From Lingula anatina (Eukaryota > Brachiopoda > Lingulata > Lingulida > Lingulidae), in contig NW_019774065.1 of the NCBI RefSeq assembly GCF_001039355.2, positions 1 through 22,626 of the forward strand: a stretch of DNA of 22,626 nt, read 5' to 3'. A model generated the notes under the pieces. The model searched no databases and was not told the origin of the DNA. It saw only the letters and a list, made by a program, of their open reading frames with translations. The position numbers and the translations under genes were made by a program. Each line of letters opens with the position of its first letter. Position 1 is the first letter of the stretch. Positions 1-7,600 of this stretch are shown here, one piece after another.

Positions 1-449
1 TTTATATTAATTAAGTTTTGGACACCAAATATGACACAGTGCTGATTTTTTTGGTCTGCGGTGTCAACCTCAGATGAAAGATGAACCCATTTCATGGTCT
101 GGTAACAGGTATAATACACATTGTGGTTCACATTCAATGTCCACTTGCATTTGTGGTTGTATATGTAAATCAAGTTGATATATACCCCTAGAGTTAACAT
201 TTCAGCTTAAGTGGTTATGACACGCTATCCATTACTGTGTTTAGTTATATAACCCTTATAATGCGACTTAGTACTGGTAGAACCACGCCAAATAAAAAGA
301 GGATGTAGCGCACCTGTTCTTGTATATGCACCTGTATACAAAGGTTATCTACCGGTATGTCCAGCACGTTCACACAAGTGTATTAAAACCTGAGTAGCTC
401 CGCACATAGACCGATCCTCTGAACCGTAGCAAAAAGGAACATAGTTGGT
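1..449. other. Upstream spacer, nothing recognised
   Basis: I see no exon with splice signals, no repeat shared with the rest of the window, and no long open frame here. The base composition is moderately A+T-rich. Confidence 0.5.
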
Positions 450-692
450 TTAAGCCTGGGTCGCACTGCGATTGAAATCTTTTGGCAACCTTTCAGCAAC
501 CTCAATCGCAAGGAAGTTGCCATAGGTTTTTAAGTGGTCGCGATTGCTGACACATGTAGGCAGTTTTCTGTGCACTGACCACCAGTGCGACTGAAGATGA
601 AAACTATCGGTATTCCAGATGTTGCTTATCGGTCTCCTCTTGGTTGGCAGAAGGTCGCTATAACCAGACTGAAACCAGTCACCTACCACTAG

Positions 693-808
693 TACCCTCT
701 ACCAGGGGGGGGGGGGGGGTATTATAGGCAAATTTCAAAAAGCCTAAAATGACTGTCTACATGTATTTATCTCAAGACATATTTGTATAAATTAATCTTT
801 CGCCCTAA
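693..808 (+). mobile_element. Truncated TACCCTC-family TIR element
   Basis: It starts with the same end as the elements at 2130, 16442 and 17474 (TACCCTCTACCAGGG), followed by a run of about 15 G. The body (AAAATGAC, ATTTATCT, AAGACA, GTAAA-like blocks) resembles the 17474 copy. The right terminal repeat decays into CGCCCT at about 806, with no GGTAGAGGGTA end, so this is a broken copy. The poly-G run probably reflects slippage in the GGG of the terminal repeat. Confidence 0.5.
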
Positions 809-1276
809 TGTTTCATCGCTGTATCTCGTTTAAGAATTGCAAAGCCAAATTATCTGAGTAAACAATGCAGCAAATAGACTAATGCAGAGAAAATGAAAAT
901 TATCTAATCAGCAATGCATAATTCTTATCCATTAACGTATTATCTACAAATTATATAACAAATCATTAAAATATCCAAAAACCCTAATAAAATTGTTTAA
1001 GTAAATACAATAAATAATCCTCCCAGTGCTTGGTATCCTCACCGCAAAGATGAGAATGTAAAACGTACACGATGAACACGAGCTGTAACGATTCAATTAC
1101 GTTGTATTGTAAGTGGTAAACGCTTGAAGCAAAAGAGACAAAGAGAAAACCGCACAATCAGTTGCATACTAGTTGCAAATCAATCGGCGAACCACTGGTA
1201 ACCGATTTGATACCACAAATACTTTTTTTTGGTCGCCTGCATGTTTTTGTTGCTGCACCGAAATCGGCGTGACTAG
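809..1276. other. A+T-rich spacer, nothing recognised
   Basis: No coding exon, splice-site pair or repeat copy was found. The homology to intron 1 of gene B begins only at about 1277. Confidence 0.5.
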
Positions 1277-1468
1277 ATATAAACCACGCGTTCTTTAAGA
1301 AACCACTTTGCTAGTTTTAGCAACTGGTGATAGCTGCAAGTCGCAAAGAGGTTTTTTGTTCAGTGTGACCGTAGCTGCACAGGCATTAGAACTCAAAGAA
1401 ACCAAGCACTGAAGCAAAATACCATTAAGGGATATGTGAAGATTAATAAGGATTACAACTTACTCAAA

Positions 1469-1655
1469 CTAGAAAAGCACTCCGAGAGTGCAGACCTCCG
1501 CCAAGGCAGCGATTTTTATTATTATTATTAATAATTATTGATTGATTATTGATCCGTATCAACACCAAAAACTAATCACTTCTAAATTTACCCATTTCCC
1601 ACCTACCCTGAAAATTTCACCAAAATCAGTCCTTCATTTTTTTAGTTATGTTGAT

Positions 1656-1692
<37 letters not shown>

Positions 1693-1724
1693 GGGGGAAA
1701 ACATAACCTCCTTGGCAGAGGTAA
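1469..1724 (-). mobile_element. Helitron-like non-autonomous element (HINE)
   Basis: Read on the minus strand, the 256-bp insert starts TTACCTCTGCCAAGGAGG and ends with a short hairpin (GCACTC, loop TCG, GAGTGC), then TTTTCTAG. A 3' hairpin followed by CTRR is the hallmark of Helitron/Helentron ends. It has no terminal inverted repeats in the cut-and-paste sense; CCTCTGCCAAGG and CCTTGGCGGAGG are subterminal inverted repeats. An internal (GACA)8 tract is typical of such elements in marine animals. The paired arm at 16971-16980 has an intact empty site: removing 1469-1724 joins CAAA to TTAATA, as in the other arm. Insertion is between A and T with no target duplication, as expected of Helitrons. 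No protein is encoded. Confidence 0.8.
1656..1687 (+). repeat. (GACA)8 microsatellite
   Basis: Eight perfect GACA units lie inside the Helitron-like element. The tract is internal to the mobile element and probably travelled with it. Confidence 0.95.
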
Positions 1725-2129
1725 TTAATAATTTTTTATGATTGCAGTGCTGGTTGCAAAACCAAGGTGATATTAAGCTATAGTAAGGTTTGTCTTCTCA
1801 CATTAGTAAAATGAACAAAATGCGTTAAAAAAAACTAAGCCGACTCCCACGTATTACAGCAGCCAACACGTTCCCTGCTCTTTGTGAAGGTGTCACTTTA
1901 CTAGAACATTTTTCTTGTATTCTGAGAGGGGAATTGATGTGAAAGCAGCTACCGCCAAATGTTTGCAATATGTATGATCTGTGCGACCTTGTGGTTATCA
2001 ATAGGCAATCGATTGCTACGGTCCTGCAAACGATTTTTGATTATCAAGTGTTTGCTGACAGTGTATAGCTTGGCAAACTGGTAATCTACAGCTTGAAAGT
2101 GGTCTTCAGAGGTTAAGTTACCAAACTGC

Positions 2130-2261
2130 TACCCTCTACCAGGGCCACAGATTGATTTTTCACTAGATATTAGGAGATATGTCTCTGGTTAAATAGATGA
2201 CTAATCTCTGTACTGTCGCCACAGCAAAAATGTCCACAGAATGCGGCCCTGGTAGAGGGTA
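2130..2261 (+). mobile_element. TACCCTC-family MITE with 9-bp TSD
   Basis: This 132-bp element has terminal inverted repeats TACCCTCTACCAGGGCC and GGCCCTGGTAGAGGGTA. It is flanked by CCAAACTGC (2121-2129) and CCATACTGC (2262-2270), an 8-of-9 matching target duplication. The inverted counterpart at 16442-16580 carries the same element at the same relative site, so the insertion predates the inverted duplication. A 9-bp duplication fits Mutator-like (MULE) transposition; 8-bp hAT superfamilies fit less well. No coding capacity. Confidence 0.8.
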
Positions 2262-2511
2262 CCATACTGCATCCTTCTGGCAAACGGTGCTCGACAAAAT
2301 ATATGCCAAAGCTTCCTATTTAGCTCGCAAAGTAATCGCAAGCCACCGCCAGATTTTGTGGTTGCAAAAAGGTTGCCAAAAGGTTGCAAGCACAGTGTGG
2401 CCCAGCCTTTACATTTAGCTGCACAGTACTCGCAGCGAGATCCTGCCGTTCTTCTATCTAGTAAATTATCTGTAGTTGTGTCTGCATACTAAAATAACGC
2501 AACTATTGGTC

Positions 2512-2514
2512 TAA
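2512..2514. other. Empty target site (TAA) of the foldback MITE
   Basis: This arm reads GGTCTAAGATATC. The other arm has the same flanks with a 225-bp foldback MITE (15964-16188) inserted and TAA (TTA on +) duplicated. This is the pre-insertion allele. Confidence 0.85.
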
Positions 2515-3017
2515 GATATCATCAGTTTGAACGCTTTTATGAAACGCTGATATGAACTCGAAGAAATGTTGCACAAAAATAATCTACAGACCAAAATTTT
2601 ATAAGTTCTTTCAGGCCAAAATTTTAGTCGACTTTGAGGCAAGATAAATCAGTGGTAGCAAGGACACTTGAAGGGAAATGATATTATGCTCGATTTTAAA
2701 TATGAAAGAATGTATGTACTAGTTATAACACGTGTCGTCCACCGTGTGCCGCATACAAGAGCAAAATTATATCGAGGCGCAAGAGGCAAGAAGCTGTGAA
2801 AAGGCCACGCTCTCCTCCATCTCCTCCGCGGTGAAAATTACATAAAATAAAACTTAAATGAAAATAAAAAAAAAGTTAATATGATACTAACAAAGCTCTG
2901 TACTCTAAACAATTTAATCACCGAATCAGCGACCGTTTCTCACTGTATGCGACATATGAGAGTGTAACCATCTCGGCTTCACTCAATAATTACACCCTTA
3001 CATACACATCTTAAACA

Positions 3018-3116
3018 ATGGCGGCTTCGTGTTGTAAGGAGTATTTAGACCAGGCTCACGCTTTTTTCAACTTCGGTGCGTTCATCCTATTGTTTGCAGC
3101 GCCAGTCGTGGTATAA
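3018..3116 (+). CDS. Short hydrophobic ORF, 32 residues, unrecognised
   Basis: An ATG in good context (AAACAATGG) opens a 32-codon frame starting MAASCCKEYLDQ, with a hydrophobic C-terminal half (residues about 20-32) and a TAA stop. A possible splice donor (CGGTGCGT) lies inside it, so it could be the first exon of an upstream neighbour rather than a complete microprotein. There is no second copy in unit B to test conservation. It may be chance. Confidence 0.15.
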   Translation: MAASCCKEYLDQAHAFFNFGAFILLFAAPVVV

Positions 3117-3135
3117 ATCAGTTACAATTACTCGG

Positions 3136-3192
3136 CGTCCACTGTATGTATGCCTCGGTAATTAAACGCTTGTATATCACATACAGTGGACG
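3136..3192. repeat. Perfect 14-bp inverted repeat (hairpin)
   Basis: CGTCCACTGTATGT (3136-3149) and ACATACAGTGGACG (3179-3192) are exact reverse complements around a 29-base loop. The related string CATACAGTGGACG also occurs near 15731. It could be the end pair of a tiny foldback element or a structural hairpin. Confidence 0.7.
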
Positions 3193-3394
3193 TCTCTTGT
3201 TGGGACTCAGTACTTAATTACACATACTGTACATAGATGCACTAGTATGGATTAATTTCAAACTGGAGTACATTACATGCATGTGCTATTTAATTGGAGA
3301 TTTCCTTATGTTAAAATATCAACAATAAAATTGAGGAACTATTTTGGAAAGATCTGAAAAGTGATGACTACAGTTTAAAAACTTACGCCCTTGA

Positions 3395-3398
<4 letters not shown>

Positions 3399-3430
<32 letters not shown>

Positions 3431-3443
3431 TTATTATTATTAA
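3399..3443 (+). repeat. (TTA)n microsatellite
   Basis: About 14 TTA/ATT units with one interruption abut the left end of the foldback MITE at 3444. The final TAA may double as its target duplication. Confidence 0.9.
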
Positions 3444-3701
3444 GAGACCATTTCCAGACCCTATCGTACTAACTTTGTACCGAACTATCTCCAAGGGGAT
3501 TCTCGCTTAATATTGCCATTACCTTTAGCGGCTTAAATGTCTGTACGCCCACTGAAGCTGATAGGGGGTAATTAACTATCGTTTAGCAGCTTAAGTAGGC
3601 ATCCCAGACATTTAAGCCACTTAAGCTGAAAGCAATTGAGCGAGAAACACCGTGGAGATGGACCGATCCTGTTAGATCGATCGAGGCATAGGAACCCAGT
3701 C
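3444..3701. mobile_element. Foldback (palindromic) MITE, copy 1
   Basis: The element is one long imperfect palindrome. The left arm (CTCCAAGGGGATTCTCGCTTAA, TTTAGCGGCTTAAATGTCTG, TGAAGCTG) is mirrored by the right arm (CAGACATTTAAGCC, AATTGAGCGAGAAACACC) around a TAATTAA centre. Ends are GAGACCATTTCCAGACCC and GGAACCCAGTC, flanked by TAA and TTA. The same element heads unit B at 14652, so this insertion predates the gene duplication. A 3-bp TWA target site fits PIF/Harbinger MITEs. Confidence 0.8.
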
Positions 3702-3704
3702 TTA

Positions 3705-4000
3705 GTGTGCATTCCCAGAGATTTAGATCGATCCAGATATTTAGATTTAGATCGACTTAACTCCCTGGGGGTTCACGCTAAGACCCCATTCCCAGAGATT
3801 ACATCGATCCAACTAGATCGACCTAACTCCCTGGGGGTTCACGCTAAATAGCAGTCAGCCGAGCGGGCACGAAAGTTAATTACCGCCTTACAGCTTGTAG
3901 TAGGCGGGACGGACATTTAAGCCGGATTATCTGCAGTAATCTAGTGAGACTTCCCACGAGGATAGATCGATCTAAAATCTATGGGAATGCGCTCTTAGTC
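3705..4000 (-). mobile_element. Foldback MITE, second subfamily, rearranged
   Basis: It is homologous, in reverse orientation, to the MITE at 15964-16188 (shared blocks GATCGATCTAAAAT, GTCTCACTAGATTACTG, CCGCCTACTA, GGGGGTTCACGCTAA-like). It lies directly against copy 1, sharing one TTA. A stretch of about 70 bp near its left end is tandemly repeated. Unit B lacks this element: after the left part of its own copy 1 it continues at the equivalent of 4081, so either A gained it or B lost it by deletion. Confidence 0.65.
3711..3846 (+). repeat. Two-copy tandem repeat inside MITE end
   Basis: The units start at 3711 and 3788. Both begin ATTCCCAGAGATT and end CTCCCTGGGGGTTCACGCTAA. The duplication creates an apparent open frame with a repeated LNSLGVHAK-like string, which I regard as artefact. 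Confidence 0.75.
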
Positions 4001-4263
4001 TAAACTTTGGAGGCTGAATTTCCTGTGTAAAACCTTCCCCATGTGATACGACAAACATTCCCAACAGTTTGAGTCAAGAGGCCGGATGTTTTCGTTTGAA
4101 ACTTACTTCTCATTGCTGTTTGCTCAAAAGACCTATTACGACTTGAACTTGGTGTGATTTGTATTTACACGTTAAAACAATTTAATTTTCCTTTGAAATA
4201 TACTTTCGCTTTTACGTTTGTACTCGTATTATTAGTTGTAGATTTAGATGGTACGCCGTTTGT

Positions 4264-4571
4264 TTCATTTTAAGGAGGGGTGTTGTCCTGTCATGAAAAT
4301 TAACACGTCAAACATGTATTTCTGTACACGTATATTTTTGTTCAAATCTAACTAAAATGGTTTTGAATTTCTAAACAATAGCTATATTGTGAGTGTAGAA
4401 TTTATTGCATTTGCTGATTCTGGTAAGTATCGACATAGCTTGCACCCCTCTAAGTAGAAGCAGGCTTGAACTGCGCAGACGCTAAGTGGCGTACCAGTTC
4501 ATCAGCTGCCGAGCCTCCGTTATTATCGGAATATTGACCGTCACTGAAACTGCACTGCACCAACTGGCTCC
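4264..4571 (+). promoter_or_regulatory. Conserved 5' flank / putative TATA-less promoter of gene A
   Basis: The last 300 bp before the start codon are well kept in unit B (15065-15375). Best kept is the block GCGCAGACGCTAAGTGGCGT followed by CAGTTCATCAGCTGCCGAG, 60-110 bp before the ATG. No TATA box is seen at a fixed distance. A consensus donor-like GTAAGTAT near 4422 is kept in both copies and could end a non-coding 5' exon. The transcription start is not determined. Confidence 0.4.
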
Positions 4572-4623
4572 ATGATGCTGGCGATTACTGTTCTGATGTT
4601 TCTGTTGGGAGGGATCGAGTTGG
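4572..4623 (+). CDS. Gene A exon 1 (signal peptide)
   Basis: It encodes 17 residues plus the first base of a glycine codon and ends at G|GTAAGT (phase 1). It is identical, base for base, to exon 1 of gene B, the only exon without a difference. Confidence 0.8.
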
Positions 4624-7600
4624 GTAAGTACCAAGACGAGAAATGTTGAGTTTCAGCGGCAGTAAGCTGCTTTCAAGCACATGCTTTTGAGATTAGTCAG
4701 CCCTGTTGGTTTTCAATATACGGTGTGCATTCCATATAGTGCCATAAAGTGCGGCAAGGCCATTTTTAATTCGATGTTGCCTGTCTTCAGGCTATGACGG
4801 CTGTGTTATTTAGAAGAGAAAGCATCATAGTTTAAGTCCACTCGCTTTATGACCGCGGCCAAAACCTGTAAATGTTTTGGACGCTACCTAAGGGCCTTAA
4901 TTGTATTCAGTACTTAAAGTATCCTACCCGACATTTTTCAGCCAAATAGATTTTTTTTCTCGAGAGAAAAGGTATATTTATGTTTCTCCCTCACACTGAT
5001 CATTGCTCAATCCGCCCATGCACTTTGCACTTGGATTTGATGTTTTATATCATTTTTAATTAAATAGTCTAGTTCTCAATATGCCCGTTCCCGTAGCGTT
5101 CTTCCTGTACCTTTCACGTGGAAACGTAAACGTACTTTTATTTGAGAGGTTAATTAGTTTTAATTGGTCTGAATGAGGAAATGTAAGTACCGAACATGTA
5201 CACATTAAAAACAATATTTTGGCGTGAATGCATTTTAACAAATTACAAAGAGGGTAGCAAGGTATGCGTGACATCCGGATTCGTTACCAATTAACATGCT
5301 TAACTGGTGACATTAAAAGTATACCTATCGCGGCATTTTGTTAAAATAGTCAAATAACAAACTACCATGCGGCAGTGATTTAAACACCCACTCCTAGTTT
5401 AAACCAGACGCCCATCAACGTAGTAATCGCTGCAGTTGACTGGAGACGCGGTAATTATACGGATTTTACTTCGTTTCCATTTCATGCCCGCATCTTTCTA
5501 TCAGTATCTCCAAGTCAGGATTCAAGTGGTGCATTTGAAACATTCATGAACGGTGTATATAGTATAGAAATCAAATGGTACTGGTAACGTTTCTTTCCAT
5601 TGGAAACGCGCGGAAGACAGGATAGATTGTATGAATTTTTTAGTTTAAGAGATATACTCGATCGTATTTTTTATGGAAAAGAAAAACCTGCTGTGGTATT
5701 TTTGTGCAGTATGGCATCAGTTTACAGTGCGTGAAGTTGGGGTATGAAACCGATCTCACGAATGACATTACCGGCACGTTATACATGCATAAGTATATGT
5801 CGTTTGAAACCCGTCTCCACTGAGTTTACAGAGATGCCTTTTTAAGCTCACATCGATCCACAGTTTAGATAAATAGTTTAAGTGCGTTGACACGTTTTCT
5901 TGAGATGGTCGTGGCAGATAGTCCATCACTGGACCGCGTGAATTATATAATGAAAAAACATGAGCACTATTTATAATTATTTCTTCTCACCCACTTTCAT
6001 GTATATACAAAAAAAAGGCAGCATAACTTCAACAAAAGTAAACCAATTTTGAACTTGATCTGTACATTAGACCTTTGAATCAGTCTTTCAAGTTTCAAAG
6101 CAAAATGTGACACAGTCTACATCTTATCTGTATAACAGTGGATAAAATCTGCTAAAAAAGCGAAAGTTAATTAGCACACAAAGCAGATAAATAAAGCGAA
6201 AGAACGCGCAAGACCCGTCTAGCCGACAGGAAAGGTAAAAGTATATATAGACACGCATCCCATGGAGAAATAGTTTATCTCATACTGAACATCTTAAGTA
6301 CGGTGCGAAACACGGCTGTGCCATGGCCTTTGAACTGAGAAATGTCTGCAAACCCTCATATTAAATGCGGCCTACATCTATACTGTTGCACTGAAGCAGA
6401 TTAATAATATATGCCAACAGAAATATGAACTATAAATTTGATTAATCACGAATGTTTCTTATAGATGGACAATGGAGATGGCACAGGCCAACAGGAAAAA
6501 CATTAAGATGTAGGCTATGATTGATTACTCTGTCTGGCTTGACCGGGGTGAAGGGTGGAATCTAGGTCAACTTTTTATGATATGCATCGATGTGTTTGTT
6601 CTTCGAGGTATCGACAGCACAGAGTAAACCAAATAAAGTGAATAACAATTACAATAATACGAGATTTTCCATAAAGCTGATAACGATCGAGAGCGGTTAA
6701 GACCCCATTCCCATACCTAGATAAAACTAACGGGATCGGTCCATCTCCGAGGGGTTTTCTCGATAAATTGTCCTTAGCTTTAGCGGCTCTAATGTCTGAC
6801 ACGCTTACCGAAGCTGTTAGGAGGTAATTAACTTTCGTTTAGCAGCTTTAGTAGGCGTGCCAGCCAACTAAGCCGCTAAAGTTGAAAGCAATTTAGCGAG
6901 AATCCCTTCGGAGATGGATCGATCCCGCTAGATCGATCTAGGTATGTGAATGGGGTCTAATAAAGTATGGTGCCACTGATGTGAAGGATTGAATATGACA
7001 GGAGGTTAATATCAACTTATGCGAGGTGAGCTGGAATCCAATACCGTGTAAACATATCAGATACCAGAGGGGCATTAAATCAATCGACCGACAGATCGGC
7101 TTTTAACTTAATTTCTGAAAAATGCAATAAAAATCCGAGAGAAAAATGCTATTCTTTAATGGCCCACAAGGCAAGCTTTTGACCGGGTTCCCATACCTAG
7201 ATCGATCTAACAGGATCGATCCATCTCCAAGGTTTCTCCAAGGTTTCTCGCTAAATTGCTTTCAGCTTAAGCAGCTTAGATGTCTGACACGCCTACTGGA
7301 GCTGCTAAACTATAATTAATTCCCCCCTAGCAGCTTTAGTAGGCGTGACAGACATCTAAGCCGCTTAAGTTGACTGCAATTTAGTGAGAAACCCCTTGGA
7401 GATAGATCGATCCACAGTTCGGCACGCCGCAGGGTATTCAGGGCACAGACCGTGATCACTAGGTACCGCCAATGGATTTTTGGATTTTTAGAATTTAGAT
7501 TTTTCATGTGAACGGTGCCTTAGTGCGATAGGGTCTGGGAATGGTCCCTTTGTCTCTGGTACACTGAAATATGTCCTGCCAAATCACGTATAGCGATAAA

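Larger units (their letters stand above)
450..2416. mobile_element. Possible composite TIR element, about 2 kb
   Basis: The left end (about 452-500, reading GCCTGGGTCGCACTG then TTTTGGCAACC) matches the reverse complement of the right end (about 2340-2411, reading GGCTGGGCCACACTG then TTTTGGCAACC). This gives an imperfect terminal inverted repeat of about 50 bp. TTTA sits outside both ends and could be a target duplication, but the left end has an extra A. The interior has no recognisable transposase and contains younger insertions (the 693 fragment, the Helitron-like element at 1469, the TIR element at 2130). The right end is also present, inverted, in intron 1 of gene B near 16300. I infer an old non-autonomous DNA transposon. 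It could instead be two solo ends of one repeat family. Confidence 0.35.
1277..2813 (+). repeat. Inverted duplication, arm 1
   Basis: This block is alignable to the reverse complement of 15652-17171 in intron 1 of gene B. Anchors are CAACTGGTGATAGCTGCAAG near 1321, matching CTTGCAGCTATCACCAGTTG near 17107, and GCTGTGAAAAGGCCACGCTC near 2793, matching the inverse near 15658. The arms are clearly homologous but diverged, with two clean differences: a Helitron-like insertion only in this arm (1469-1724) and a foldback MITE only in the other. No open frame is preserved between arms, so I read it as duplicated non-coding and transposon DNA. Confidence 0.88.
2814..3232. other. Spacer between inverted arm and unit A flank
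   Basis: The stretch holds one short open frame (3018-3116) and one perfect 14-bp inverted repeat (3136-3192). Otherwise I see nothing supported. Confidence 0.5.

Noticed and set aside
450-689. 79-residue minus-strand frame
   Set aside because: It coincides with the terminal repeat of a putative transposon and has no conserved motif.
705-719. Poly-G run as a possible G-quadruplex regulator
   Set aside because: It sits in a broken transposon end, with no gene nearby; slippage is the simpler explanation.
1656-1687. (GACA)8 as an independent satellite of interest
   Set aside because: It is an internal part of the Helitron-like element, a known habit of such elements.
3636-3851. 71-residue + strand frame with a repeated LDRLNSLGVHAK-like motif
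   Set aside because: It lies wholly within foldback MITEs and the repeat comes from a 70-bp tandem duplication of transposon end sequence; no splice signals or homologue.
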